From Bradyrhizobium sp. WSM3983 (GTDB lineage Bacteria; Pseudomonadota; Alphaproteobacteria; Rhizobiales; Xanthobacteraceae), in the NCBI RefSeq assembly GCF_000473045.1, contig NZ_AXAY01000002.1, forward strand, positions 360,297 through 424,296: 64,000 nucleotides of DNA, in the 5' to 3' direction. The position numbers were made by a program, and so were the translations under genes. Positions 21,891-31,212 of this stretch are shown here, piece after piece (the stretch's first letter is position 1; every line of letters begins with the position of its first letter). The notes beneath the pieces are model-generated. The model did no database searches. It was not told where the DNA came from and saw only the letters and a list, made by a program, of their open reading frames with translations.

Positions 21891-22895
21891 ATGCGCATCT
21901 TCGCGACCGCCGCGTCCATCGCGGTGCTGGCACTTGGCTTGGCCGTACCGGCATCGGCCCAATCGCTGATCATCATCAAGTTCAGCCACGTCGTCGCGAC
22001 CGACACGCCGAAGGGCAAGGCATCCGAGAAGTTCAAGGAGCTCGCCGAGAAGTACACTGGCGGCAAGGTCAAGATCGAGGTCTATCCGAACTCGTCGCTC
22101 TACAAGGACAAGGAAGAGCTCGAGGCGCTTCAGCTCGGCAGCGTGCAGATGCTGGCGCCTTCCAACTCCAAATTCGGCCCGCTCGGCATCCGTGAATTCG
22201 AGGTGTTCGATCTGCCGTACATTCTTCCCGACCTGAAGACGCTGCGGAAGGTGACGGAAGGTCCGCTCGGCGCGCGGCTGCTCAAGCTGCTCGAGCCGAA
22301 GGGGATCACCGGCCTTGCCTATTGGGACAACGGCTTCAAGCAGATGAGCGCCAACAAGAAGCTCATCACGCCGGCGGACTATCAGGGCGTCAAGTTCCGC
22401 ATCCAGTCCTCGCGCGTGCTGCAGGCGCAGTTCAAGACGCTCGGCTCGCTGCCGCAGGTGATGGCGTTCTCGGAAGTCTACCAGGCGCTGCAGACCGGCG
22501 TGGTCGACGGCCAGGAGAACACCTGGTCGAACATCTATACCCAGAAGATGCACGAGGTGCAGAAGTACATCACCGAGACCAATCACGGTTACATCGGCTA
22601 CGTCGTGATCGTGAACAAGAAGTTCTGGGACGATCTGCCGGCCGACATCCGCGACCAGCTGTCGAAGGCGATGAAGGAAGCGACCGACTTCAACAATGCG
22701 CAGTCGCAAAAGGAGAACGACGACGCACTCGCCGAGATCAAGAAGAGCGGCAAGAGCGAGATCATCAAGCTCACGCCGGAGCAGGACGAGGCGATGCGCA
22801 AGGCGATGGAGCCGGTCTACAAGGATGCGGCGAGCCGCGTCGGCCAGCCGCTGATCGACGAGTTCCAGAAGGAAGCCAAGAGCACGACGAACTAG
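21891..22895 (+). CDS. TRAP transporter solute-binding subunit (DctP family)
   Basis: Periplasmic binding protein for a TRAP importer, 334 residues, with a signal peptide ending ASAQS. Conserved parts are IKFSHVVATDTPKGKASEKF, KFRIQSSRVLQAQFKTLG (with the arginine that grips the ligand carboxylate) and DGQENTWSNIYTQKM. The ligand is probably a C4-dicarboxylate or related organic acid. No DctQ or DctM gene is adjacent, so it must work with membrane subunits coded elsewhere. GGGAGAGATC precedes the ATG, and a strong terminator follows. Confidence 0.92.
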   Translation: MRIFATAASIAVLALGLAVPASAQSLIIIKFSHVVATDTPKGKASEKFKELAEKYTGGKVKIEVYPNSSLYKDKEELEALQLGSVQMLAPSNSKFGPLGIREFEVFDLPYILPDLKTLRKVTEGPLGARLLKLLEPKGITGLAYWDNGFKQMSANKKLITPADYQGVKFRIQSSRVLQAQFKTLGSLPQVMAFSEVYQALQTGVVDGQENTWSNIYTQKMHEVQKYITETNHGYIGYVVIVNKKFWDDLPADIRDQLSKAMKEATDFNNAQSQKENDDALAEIKKSGKSEIIKLTPEQDEAMRKAMEPVYKDAASRVGQPLIDEFQKEAKSTTN

Positions 22896-22914
22896 TGTAA
22901 AGGAATGATGAAGG

Positions 22915-22950
22915 AAGGGCTTCCGTGTGCGCTGCACGGAAGCCCTTTTT
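22915..22950 (+). terminator. Rho-independent terminator of the DctP gene
   Basis: Thirteen-base arms AAGGGCTTCCGTG / CACGGAAGCCCTT with a seven-base loop, ending in a run of T. It begins 20 bases after the stop codon. Confidence 0.92.
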
Positions 22951-23083
22951 GTTACGAATGGTGTCAGGATGCGGCTGAATGGTGAATTACATCTCGGAGA
23001 GAACGCGCTCTCTGTCCAAGTTGTAAGTTGCAACTGGGCCTTGCGACCCTCATCTTGAGGACATCCTTTCCGAGGAGGTTCGT

Positions 23084-23674
23084 ATGAGGAAGTTCACCAT
23101 CGCCGCCATCGCCGTGCTCAGCATCGCCGGCTCCGGCGCGGTCTATGCCCAATTTCATCGCCCGTGGATGGAGCACTTCCGCCACATCCGCATGAACCCC
23201 GAAGACCGCGCCGCCTTCGTCGACGCGCGGATCGCCGCGGTCCATGCCGGGCTGAAGCTCAACGCCGACCAGGAGAAGCTGTGGCCGTCGGTCGAGGCCG
23301 CCGTGCGCGACTTCGCCAAGCTGCGCCTCGACCGCGCCAATGCGCGGATGAACGCCGGTCCCGGCGATAAGGACGGCGACAAGCCGGACGATCCGGTCGC
23401 CCGCCTGCGCCAGCGCGCTGACGACATGGACGCGACCTCGACCGCACTGAAGAAGATCGCCGACGCCGCCGATCCGCTCTACAAGACGCTCGACGACGGT
23501 CAGAAGCGCCGCCTTGCCGTGCTGACCCGTCACCGCGGCCCGTTCGGAGGCGGAGAGGACGGCCCGCGCCGCCACTTCATGGAGCGCGGCATGGACCGCA
23601 TGATGGAGCGTGGCATGGACCACTTCCGCGGCGGCGACCGCGATGACGGCCCGGACGGGGAAGGGCGTCTTTGA
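23084..23674 (+). CDS. Periplasmic LTXXQ-motif (Spy/CpxP-like) protein
   Basis: 196-residue exported helical protein, signal peptide ending AVYAQ. It contains LNADQEKLWP and LDDGQKRRL, two variants of the LTxxQ motif of the Spy/CpxP chaperone family. The last 35 residues are rich in Arg, Asp, Gly and Met (RRHFMERGMDRMMERGMDHF), which could bind metal. GAGGAGGTTCGT precedes the ATG. The likely role is envelope stress or metal handling, by family. Confidence 0.82.
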   Translation: MRKFTIAAIAVLSIAGSGAVYAQFHRPWMEHFRHIRMNPEDRAAFVDARIAAVHAGLKLNADQEKLWPSVEAAVRDFAKLRLDRANARMNAGPGDKDGDKPDDPVARLRQRADDMDATSTALKKIADAADPLYKTLDDGQKRRLAVLTRHRGPFGGGEDGPRRHFMERGMDRMMERGMDHFRGGDRDDGPDGEGRL

Positions 23675-23841
23675 GCGCACCGGGATTCCCCGGGTATTAA
23701 CCTTGGAGAAGCCGCTGGAATCCAGTGGCTTTTCGCATTTCCGGGGCTGTGGAAGAACCTTGGAAAACATGCGCCACATCGCTTGCCAGACCCGGATCGC
23801 TTTGCTAAACGACCGGCCTCGCAAGGCATTGACCGCCTTTC

Positions 23842-23917
<76 letters not shown>

Positions 23918-23962
23918 AATAAATCAAGCACTTAGCGGTTTGAGCGAACGGCAAAACGAGCG

Positions 23963-23983
23963 CCGTTTACATCACCGTTTACA
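23963..23983. repeat. Direct repeat near the tRNA-proximal end of the integrase gene
   Basis: CCGTTTACA occurs twice with a 12-base period (23963-23971 and 23975-23983), between the tRNA 3' end and the integrase stop. Placement fits arm-type binding sites of a tyrosine integrase or part of the attachment region. Confidence 0.4.
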
Positions 23984-25001
23984 GTTTTGTTCTCGCTTCG
24001 AGCTTCAGCACCGCGGCTTCTGCGAGCTGAATGTCACGACCGAGGTAGTGCGCATCGAGAATGGCCTCGACGTCCTTCAACGAGTGACCGGTGACGGCCG
24101 CGATCTGCGGCACGCTGGCGCCTGCGATCGCAAGGCGAACCACCGCCGTGCCGCGCAGATCGTGAAACGTCAGTCCGTCGATACCGGCGCGCTCGCAAGC
24201 CTTTGCCCACGACGTGCGAAAGCCATCGGACGTCCAGGGGCGGCCCAGCGTGTTCGTCAAGATGAGCGGCCCCCGGCGGCTCGTCGCGTCGAGCAGGGCC
24301 CTCAAGGGTGCGCCAGCGGGCATCGCGACCCGGCGACCGCCTTTCGATTGGCGAAGGCGAAGATAGGGGCTCTCGTAGGCTGACCAGGGTAGACGAAGAA
24401 GGTCTCCCTGCCGTTGCCCGCTCCACAGAGCCAAGACGAGCGCGAGCTGGATCTCGCTGGATGCGACCGCGAGAACCGCGGCGATGTCTTCTTCAGTCCA
24501 GATCTTATCTTTGCGGTCTGCTACGTAGAGACGGCCGCCGCGTTCGCATGGGTTAGTCGCGATGATGCCGCGGTCCTTCGCGAAAGACATGACGCGCGCC
24601 AGCGTGGTCCAAGCGTAGTCGGCCTTGCGGGGTGTCTCAGCGAACGAGTCGCGCCACTTCTTGAATTCGCCACGCACGCGACGATCGGCCAGCGCCGCCA
24701 CCGGAAGGTCGCCGAACTCGTCTTCGATCAGCTTGATATAGGCCAGGTACGCGCGACGGGTCGACGCCGCTAGGCCGATGAACTCTGGTGCGGCCTTGTA
24801 TTGTGCGATGATCGTCATGAACGTGCCGGCGCGTGGCTGCCGAAGGCTTGCGTGCGCGTCGTGGTACTCTCGAACGAATTCGGGCGTACCCGGCTTTGCC
24901 TGGATGGCAGGTCCACCGCGCCACGCGTAGAAATGCACCTTCATCTCGCCATTGGCGAGCTTGCGCTTGACTCTATGAATTCCTTTCAGAACGACGCGCA
25001 C
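23979..25001 (-). CDS. Tyrosine-type site-specific integrase
   Basis: 340-residue phage-type integrase. A core-binding domain occupies about 60-150 and the catalytic domain about 165-325. The active-site set is complete: Arg197 (GQRQGD), Lys220, His280 and Arg283 (FHDLRGTA), His306 (TGHSLKD) and Tyr319. The start is a GTG at 25001. It overlaps the excisionase-like gene by 29 bases. Position next to tRNA-Lys marks it as the enzyme that placed at least part of the downstream island. Confidence 0.93.
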   Translation of the reverse strand: MRVVLKGIHRVKRKLANGEMKVHFYAWRGGPAIQAKPGTPEFVREYHDAHASLRQPRAGTFMTIIAQYKAAPEFIGLAASTRRAYLAYIKLIEDEFGDLPVAALADRRVRGEFKKWRDSFAETPRKADYAWTTLARVMSFAKDRGIIATNPCERGGRLYVADRKDKIWTEEDIAAVLAVASSEIQLALVLALWSGQRQGDLLRLPWSAYESPYLRLRQSKGGRRVAMPAGAPLRALLDATSRRGPLILTNTLGRPWTSDGFRTSWAKACERAGIDGLTFHDLRGTAVVRLAIAGASVPQIAAVTGHSLKDVEAILDAHYLGRDIQLAEAAVLKLEARTKL

Positions 25002-25254
25002 GATTTGCTCTCCATTCGTCTAAAGCAGATGCTTCTTGTTTCGGTTGTAGGCCGCTTACTGCGTCCAAGGCGAAGTCGATAGCTTTCAAGTCCCAGCGCG
25101 TAGTGCCCGGAAGTGGTGGCGGTAACTTTCCCGACCGCACCCAGTTCGAGAACGTTGTTGGCGAAAGGTTGCAGTATGCAGCCGCTTGCTGTCGATTCAG
25201 CAAGCGCGGGCTGAGCGGCGTGATTGAAGACGTGAGGGCCGGTCTCGAGGACAT
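24973..25254 (-). CDS. Excisionase-like / AlpA-type helix-turn-helix protein
   Basis: 93-residue DNA-binding protein. The segment LLNRQQAAAYCNLSPTTFSN followed by WVRSGKLPPPLPGTTRWDLK is the winged helix-turn-helix of the MerR-like excisionase group. It lies directly upstream of, and overlaps, the integrase gene, the normal place for a directionality factor. The ATG at 25254 is chosen because the residues before it look non-coding. Confidence 0.8.
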   Translation of the reverse strand: MSSRPALTSSITPLSPRLLNRQQAAAYCNLSPTTFSNWVRSGKLPPPLPGTTRWDLKAIDFALDAVSGLQPKQEASALDEWRANRARRSERNS

Positions 25255-25604
25255 TGTCGAGCTCACGGCCGAGATGGTCTCGCAAGGAAAGTTCGGCCGA
25301 ACTGCTGGTCCGACGCCGTCGTCGAAATGATGAAGAAGAGACGTAAAGAAGCGGCTGACTCGCAGTGCGAGTACCAATGCGGATAACCCATGACTCATCG
25401 CCTTCCGAAGTCCGGAGAACTTCAGTTAAGGACTGGACGGCGGTCAGTCGCTAACGAACGGAATAGGCCGTCTTTTTGAGTTTTGGGTTTGGTGTAGAAA
25501 GAAGCAGTGGGTCACGTCAGAACGACCGCAACAGCTTTCTCAAATATAGAATGAGCGAGCAAAATCTCAAGTCTGTTTTACTCGCCGGCTGTCGTGTCTC
25601 TCGG
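25255..25604. other. Intergenic stretch without recognised features
   Basis: About 350 AT-richer bases. I see no gene, tRNA or strong hairpin. Confidence 0.4.
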
Positions 25605-26006
25605 CTAGTCGCTGTCGTAAATGTCCGCGTCGCTCCTGAGTAACCGAGCGTGTATCGCGAAATCAAAGTTGCGATCATCAACGAAGTCGAGATCGTCAAG
25701 GCCGATATCCTCAAATAGTCGTTTCGACGAAAGGCGAGCCCAGTTCATCACAGCGGAAGTCTTGATGGCAGCGTAAGTTGACCCCGCAAAGAAAATCGCC
25801 CAGCCGCCTCGAAACAACCATTCCTGAACATCCGCCACGAATTCACCGTCAAGCCGATGACGCCCCCATAACCGACGAAGCGTGAGTTCAGAAATCCGCA
25901 CACGGCTGGTCGGAGTGCCATCCTGGTTTCGAAGCTCTATTAGCCGCAGGAGTAGGATTGCGCACTCTCGCGCGGAAAGTAATCGTGAGGTCTCCGATCT
26001 TGCCAT
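25605..26006 (-). CDS. Hypothetical protein
   Basis: 133-residue soluble protein that I do not recognise. The C-terminal third is acidic (DIGLDDLDFVDDRNFDFAIH). The middle has an aromatic VQEWLFRGGWAIFFAGS stretch. Upstream in-frame starts (GTG at 26039, ATG at 26015) would lengthen it by up to 11 residues. Composition is lower in GC than the flanks, matching the island. Confidence 0.5.
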   Translation of the reverse strand: MARSETSRLLSARECAILLLRLIELRNQDGTPTSRVRISELTLRRLWGRHRLDGEFVADVQEWLFRGGWAIFFAGSTYAAIKTSAVMNWARLSSKRLFEDIGLDDLDFVDDRNFDFAIHARLLRSDADIYDSD

Positions 26007-26316
26007 CAGATACATCTCGCATAAAAATGTGATTGACACAAGAAAATTTAGGTCTTAAAGCCAAAATTGCTGATGCCGGGCTTCGCCTCGCATCGAAATT
26101 GCTCACGGTCGGACGTAGACGAAGCAGGGGCCAGGTCCAACTCCGGTCCCCATGCTGGGCCTGATGTGTAAGTCGTTAGTCGCGACGCCGCAGTATATGC
26201 GGGGCGCATCTCAGGGTGATTCCGATTCTCGCATGAAGATCATCGAGTAGCATACCAGCTCGAGTGACGAAGTGCCGGCCGGCGTTTTGCTTACACACGT
26301 AGGGAGACGTGAGCCT

Positions 26317-27021
26317 ATGGCGCAAGAATTGATCGTAGCACCGTGCCTGTACAATGAACTTCTAAGCCGCCTTGATCGCATTAGACTGGAATTCCGATGC
26401 CTCGACCAAGGGTACCGGCTATCCCTGTACCAGTTGATGGCGGACGCAATGAGCATCGCTTTAGCCATCGAGGCAGATCCCGAGAGCAACAACGAGTTCT
26501 TGAAGCACGTTGAGCAGGAGTCGGACGTCATCTACGCGGCGATGATCTACATCACCGAGGCCAAATCGGAAGGGGCTCGGAAGAAGGCTTGGAAAGGCGC
26601 TCGAGCGCTGAGGTACTTGGTTGAGGAAGTCAGCGTTCCAGTGGACAAAATTCCAGAAGCCATGCGTGAGCGTGGCGGGGTCGAGAAGCTTGCACGGCTC
26701 GCGGCGCAGGGCCAACCGCGCAGAAAGCCTTCAGCTCCGAAACCTAATGATGATGGAGCAGGCGGCAATGAACCTGAGGGAGGGGGCGGAGAAAATCGAC
26801 CGCATGCAAACGGCAGCAAACAGCGAGGGCGCCGCGCGAGGGTCGAGCAGCAGATTCAACTCGGTGCTGCCCCAGAGATCTTAGCAAAGCTGGTCGATTT
26901 TGCCGACAACACGCCAATCCAGATATCCGGCGTCCTACGCGCACGGGCGGGTATGCAGCTTAGCATCGAGGTGGAGGACATTACCGACGGGGTCGAATTG
27001 CCTCGCGATTGGGAAGAGTAG
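26317..27021 (+). CDS. Hypothetical protein with low-complexity linker
   Basis: 234 residues, not recognised. A helical N-terminal half (about 1-135, alternating charged and hydrophobic residues) is joined by a Gly/Asn/Pro/Glu-rich linker (about 145-185) to a small C-terminal domain ending VEDITDGVELPRDWEE. GGAG lies eleven bases before the ATG. It is just upstream of the candidate replication-type gene and may share its transcript. Confidence 0.6.
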   Translation: MAQELIVAPCLYNELLSRLDRIRLEFRCLDQGYRLSLYQLMADAMSIALAIEADPESNNEFLKHVEQESDVIYAAMIYITEAKSEGARKKAWKGARALRYLVEEVSVPVDKIPEAMRERGGVEKLARLAAQGQPRRKPSAPKPNDDGAGGNEPEGGGGENRPHANGSKQRGRRARVEQQIQLGAAPEILAKLVDFADNTPIQISGVLRARAGMQLSIEVEDITDGVELPRDWEE

Positions 27022-27134
27022 ACCCGCACGTTTTTCGCTTTAAGCGATGCGGCCTACATCATCTCACCTCAAAACCAGTCCTGTTAATTCGGCGTTGCCA
27101 AGCTGCACCGGCCGATTTTCCTGCTGAGGCTATC

Positions 27135-27941
27135 GTGAAATTCAACTTCTACTGTGCCCCAATTAATGAAGACTACGACCCCGTAGAAAAGCTACCCAGC
27201 TTCGAAACGAGCAATCAGGCTCACAAACGGCGGCGCCTGCTGGTATCCGCCCTTCCAGAATTGGGAGAAGCCGGCCGCCTACTCGCATCGCGCCTAGACG
27301 ACTGCAGTCTCAAGAAGTGTAGATCCGCCGGCTGCCCCGTGTGCCTCCGCCTTTTCCGGCGGTGGTGGGGCTCGACCATTGCGGAATACATGGCTCGTGA
27401 CCCTGATTATTGGTTCACGGTGAGCATCGTACCCTCAGACGTGTTCGACGTCGGACACCTGCACCGCTTTGCGTGGAAGCTGCTCAAAGACCGTCTGCGC
27501 ACCCAAATTGCGCGGAGCCAAATTAGCCAAGCAGTCATTCTCGGCGGTATCGACTATAATTTATTGCATTTTGAGGATGATCGGTCACCGAGGTGGCGTC
27601 CACATCTCTACTTTCTGACCGGGGGCGGTGGGCAGGGTCTCATTGAGAACGCCTTCCGCAAGCACTACCCGCGGGATGAGGACACACCAAGGCCCGTGGT
27701 CGTGACCGCCCAAAGGACCGATGACAAAGACTTGGTGACCACCGCCACGTACACGTTCAAGGCTCGCTTCGAAAACCGAAGGCCGTGCAAAGACAAACGT
27801 GGCAACGCGGACACCGAATCCGACGAGTTGGCGTTGCCTCACCAGGCCGAGCTCGCAATCCTTTTGGATCGGCAAGGCTTCTTGGGTCGGACTATCCGGC
27901 ATGGGGATGACCGAGCCTTGCCCGCGCTTACGACACGCTGA
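27135..27941 (+). CDS. Hypothetical protein with replication-initiator-like features
   Basis: 268 residues from a GTG at 27135 preceded by TGAGG; a TTG at 27009 is a longer alternative. A cysteine cluster (KKCRSAGCPVCLRLFRRWW, about residues 58-76) resembles the zinc element before the catalytic part of some rolling-circle initiators. Later PRWRPHLYFLTGG recalls the HUH motif, but the second histidine is tyrosine. A conserved-looking TYTFKARFENRR follows. The Rep-like reading is inference; it is otherwise unknown. Confidence 0.5.
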   Translation: MKFNFYCAPINEDYDPVEKLPSFETSNQAHKRRRLLVSALPELGEAGRLLASRLDDCSLKKCRSAGCPVCLRLFRRWWGSTIAEYMARDPDYWFTVSIVPSDVFDVGHLHRFAWKLLKDRLRTQIARSQISQAVILGGIDYNLLHFEDDRSPRWRPHLYFLTGGGGQGLIENAFRKHYPRDEDTPRPVVVTAQRTDDKDLVTTATYTFKARFENRRPCKDKRGNADTESDELALPHQAELAILLDRQGFLGRTIRHGDDRALPALTTR

Positions 27942-28429
27942 AAGTCGCGACGCTCATGCCGACAAGTTCTCAGCTTCTTGCACATCAATGCGATGTACCG
28001 GTCCGCGACACAAGAAGATCCCGGTGGCGGACGCGCGCGTTGTCTCCTGTCAGATCGCGACTGCGAGCAAGAACCAGTCGCGGACAAGATGCTGATGGCG
28101 GACAAGTCCGCCACTGAAATCGATGAACTCACCCCTCGAAATTCTCTCAGAAGGGTGGTCAGGGGCGTCGGCGAGGTGCAGTGTATAATGTAAACTGTCA
28201 GCATAACTAATATGGCTAACGATAAACACTAATTACGATCATGGTCGAGCCGGCGAATGCGAGAGCGCACTGCTTCCAGAACTCGAAATGCGTCCAGGTG
28301 GCGATGCCACGCCAATGCGACGTACCATTGCGGTAAGCGGAAAAGATCGCCTCTCGACGATCTAAACCGGATGAGCTTGGGCATTGCTCTCGATGGCTTG
28401 GGCCTCGCAAACTCCATTAAGCACCGGGG
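27942..28429. other. Intergenic stretch, no confident gene
   Basis: A 71-codon frame at 27978-28193 is open on the plus strand but has no convincing ribosome site or recognisable residues. Nothing else is supported here. Confidence 0.35.
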
Positions 28430-28567
28430 GTGCTCCGGTACGAGCTAGGACGGCTCGAAGATTTCGGCTACCTCGGGCTGAGCCCCTATCAATATCGGCC
28501 CGAGCCAATGACTTCGTATTCGCATGAGGTCGAGAGACATTTTCTGATCTGGACGCCACGCAAATAG
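28430..28567 (+). pseudogene. Possible gene remnant
   Basis: A 45-codon frame from a GTG reads with protein-like composition (EDFGYLGLSPYQYRP and HEVERHFLIWTPRK) up to a TAG. It has no ribosome site and starts just after an in-frame stop, so it is more likely the 3' end of a decayed gene than a functional one. Confidence 0.3.
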
Positions 28568-28639
28568 GCTGGCCTTTGAACAGGGAGCGGACTTCAGTAC
28601 CAACCTGGATAGCGTCCTTCCTGTTGACTGCCGACGATG

Positions 28640-28666
28640 AAAGCCCCGCCGGAATGGTGGGGCTTT
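28640..28666. terminator. Stem-loop terminator candidate
   Basis: Arms AAAGCCCC and GGGGCTTT, twelve-base loop, followed by ATTC. It lies 70 bases past the remnant frame at 28430-28567 and before the gene at 28791. Confidence 0.6.
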
Positions 28667-28790
28667 ATTCGTTAGTGGTCCAACGACGAGACCGTTTGCT
28701 CGCCATAGAGCGAACAGCAGGGTGCATTCGGGCCAACTTGTAAATGGTCCTTGTCCAGCCGCGATGTTGCGGCCAACAAGGAGAAGTCCA

Positions 28791-29195
28791 ATGAACGTTA
28801 GACTCGATGCTCTCGTTGCGGAGATCGCCCGCATTCTCGATGCCAGTCTGTTAAGGCACGATCCCGAGTTCGCAAAATTAACGAGAGCTCAAAGAATGCA
28901 TTTCATCACGAGGAGCCTAGCAGCCCGCGATATCGCCAGAGGCGAAAAGTACGGCGGGCGCAAGGTTAAATTCTGGCGGCCGTCGCGCCGCGTAGAAGGC
29001 AATATCGGGGTGAGGGATCATGGGATCCCCGACAAAGTCGAGCGGATCGAAGGTCGAATAGGGTTCTCGACGCTTTTCGATGAACTGTCCGAACTTCTGG
29101 ATGTAAGCGATGAGCCAATTAACAGGGTGACTGATTACGTTGTTCGTCTCTTCGGGATGTATGCGATGGGACTGCTTGAGTACCGCGGAAAATAG
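28791..29195 (+). CDS. Hypothetical protein
   Basis: 134 residues with a clear ribosome site (AAGGAGAAGTCCA) before the ATG. It is a soluble, charged protein with a basic middle (EKYGGRKVKFWRPSRRVEG) and a helical C-terminus. I do not recognise the family. The frame at 28722 upstream is not coding. Confidence 0.6.
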   Translation: MNVRLDALVAEIARILDASLLRHDPEFAKLTRAQRMHFITRSLAARDIARGEKYGGRKVKFWRPSRRVEGNIGVRDHGIPDKVERIEGRIGFSTLFDELSELLDVSDEPINRVTDYVVRLFGMYAMGLLEYRGK

Positions 29196-29543
29196 ATGGC
29201 TTGTGTCAATTCGATAGGTGATCAGGCGCATAGACGTACTAGACGAGGCGGGGAAGCCGCCAGTTCTAATGCCCGTTCATGACTCCTGTTGGTTTGGCGG
29301 GAATCCGACGAGCACCGCGTTTCCCGTCGTCCCATTGAATATCCCCTGTTGAGTTGCGACCAGCACGGCCCGCCGCGAAGTGATTGCCAACCGTTCTCCC
29401 TTGGAATGCCTTCTCAGAAGACGTCGTCCGTCTTTGACGATGGTGCGTTTAGCCGTCCCACAAGGTGGAAAACGAACTTGTAAAGGATTCCACCAGGACC
29501 GTTGTCTTGGGCAGAGCGATGCTCTGAACATTGGAGATTTGTG
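29196..29543. other. Intergenic stretch without recognised features
   Basis: About 350 bases before the DUF5131 gene. No supported gene or hairpin. Confidence 0.35.
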
Positions 29544-30359
29544 ATGGGTGAAAATTCAAAGATCGAGTGGTGCGATCATACATTCAATCCGTGGATTGGC
29601 TGCCAAAAAGTGTCGCCCGGTTGTGATAATTGCTACGCCGAAGCAATGATGGATCACCGCTATAAAAAGGTGCAATGGGGCGCACACGGCGAGCGAAAAC
29701 GAACGTCAGAACAAAATTGGAAAAAGCCTATCCAGTGGAACGCGCAAGCTCCCGCGTTTAGAAAGGAAAATGGCTATCGACCTCGGGTGTTTTGCGCTTC
29801 GCTCGCCGACGTCTTTGACAACCAGGTTGATTCCTCGTGGCGCGGGGACTTGTTCGCTCTAATCCGCAAATGCGAAGCATTGGATTGGCTGGTGCTGACG
29901 AAAAGACCGGAAAATATAGAAAAGATGTTGCCTTCTGATTGGAGCGATGGGTATTCCAACGTGTGGCTCGGAACAACGGCCGAAGATCAGACACGGTTTG
30001 ATTTTCGATGGAAACGCCTAAAGAAAGTACCTGCAGTTGTTCGCTTCATATCTTACGAGCCTGCTCTTGGGCCCGTGCGGTTGCCGACCAACGGCCGTTT
30101 GCCGGATTGGCTGATATCTGGGGGAGAAAGCGGTGCGGGTGCCCGTACATTTAGGCCGCAATGGATTCGCGATGTTATCGCCGATTGCCGCCGGTTCGGT
30201 GTTGCGCCATTTCATAAGCAGTGGGGATCTTACGACAACAACCCCCTTGTGGTGGAGAAAGGTATGACGGCTCGTGAAGCACGCGCAGTCGATGTAGAAG
30301 GGAAAGGTGGCGGGTTGGTCGATGGTAAGCTCGTTCGTGAATTCCCGGATCGGAATTAA
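29544..30359 (+). CDS. DUF5131 / phage Gp37-Gp68 family protein
   Basis: 271 residues. The N-terminus SKIEWCDHTFNPWIGCQKVS with Cys20, Cys27 and Cys30 (GCDNCYAE) is diagnostic of this phage-borne family, which has radical-SAM-like cysteines. Further blocks are RVFCASLADVFDN, WLVLTKRPENIEKMLP and WLISGGESGAGARTFRPQW. Family function is unsettled; it occurs in prophages and mobile islands. GGAGATTTGTG precedes the ATG. Low GC fits the accessory setting. Confidence 0.9.
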   Translation: MGENSKIEWCDHTFNPWIGCQKVSPGCDNCYAEAMMDHRYKKVQWGAHGERKRTSEQNWKKPIQWNAQAPAFRKENGYRPRVFCASLADVFDNQVDSSWRGDLFALIRKCEALDWLVLTKRPENIEKMLPSDWSDGYSNVWLGTTAEDQTRFDFRWKRLKKVPAVVRFISYEPALGPVRLPTNGRLPDWLISGGESGAGARTFRPQWIRDVIADCRRFGVAPFHKQWGSYDNNPLVVEKGMTAREARAVDVEGKGGGLVDGKLVREFPDRN

Positions 30360-30796
30360 AAGTCCATAAGGAGCTTTTTCTTCAATCATCGGTGGGCCGG
30401 TCTAGATGCGGATTGCTTGCCCGATATTTGTGTCTGCGCTCACGATTGCGCTTCGAGACCACTAACGACAACATAAGAAGCCCGCTCCTAGGGTCCACCT
30501 GGAGCGGGCGAAGTCTCACCACTGGGTTCCTGCTTCAAGCCGTATCGCTCGCAGCTTACGCACTCGGCGCAGACTGCAAAGGACCCCTGACGTTGGTTTC
30601 GGCGAGCAGTCAGCGATCAGACCCATCGCCATCGCTCATAAGGCTTATTGCTAATAATGATCTCGCGATTAGCATCGTTGGCAGCGGTTGGCGCGGCGTT
30701 GTTGAGGACTTTTGCTCCCTTGGCAGCTCGAAATGAGATCGAGATATCAACTCGGTTTCTTAAACAAAAAAGAAGATATCACGCCTTTTGCCGAGA
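30360..30796. other. Intergenic stretch with one terminator-like hairpin
   Basis: Besides the hairpin at 30480-30509, no feature is supported in these 437 bases. Confidence 0.35.
30480..30509. terminator. Stem-loop after the DUF5131 gene
   Basis: Perfect nine-base arms GCCCGCTCC / GGAGCGGGC with a twelve-base loop. No T-run follows on the plus strand. It probably ends or protects the upstream transcript. Confidence 0.5.
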
Positions 30797-31138
30797 TCAG
30801 TGGATGGCACGTGAAATCGCTGCTTCGATCCTGGCTTTTTCCAGAATGGCAGCAACACGCGAAGCTCCCAATATCTGTTGGTAAAGCCCCCATCCGATGT
30901 TCGGGATAAAAAGTGTCACTAGCTTGCCTTTGCCGAAGACGTACCCCACCGGCAACTTAACCCCGAGCTTCGACACGAGTTCAGGCTGTCCAATCAGCAC
31001 GCTGCAATTCATGTCCATTGCAGCAGAGACGATGCTGTCCTTCAGCATGGTGAAGCGGGCGCCGCGGGGATTTCCATCGACGTCTAGACCGAGGACATAG
31101 ACTTGGTCTGCCCCCGATGGTTCTCCTTTCTGACCCAT
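30797..31138 (-). CDS. Hypothetical protein sharing a GLDxDGxPRGARF core
   Basis: 113 residues. The core VLGLDVDGNPRGARF near the N-terminus and VKLPVGYVFGKGK in the middle recur in the protein at 33525-34094, so the two are homologous. GGGGAGTCTTC precedes the ATG. No known domain is recognised. The fold is probably small alpha/beta. This copy ends with a helical tail instead of the extra C-terminal domain of its relative. Confidence 0.7.
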   Translation of the reverse strand: MGQKGEPSGADQVYVLGLDVDGNPRGARFTMLKDSIVSAAMDMNCSVLIGQPELVSKLGVKLPVGYVFGKGKLVTLFIPNIGWGLYQQILGASRVAAILEKARIEAAISRAIH

Positions 31139-31212
31139 GAAGACTCCCCGAAGAAGTGGTCGCAGCGACGAGGTAATGCATGTTTCATCTCCCCGGCGCT
31201 GCGTAAATGATG

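Noticed and set aside
30648..30909. Plus-strand frames overlapping 30.65-30.9 kb
   Set aside because: They overlap the C-terminal coding part of the minus-strand gene at 30797-31138, which has homology to 33525-34094 and a ribosome site.
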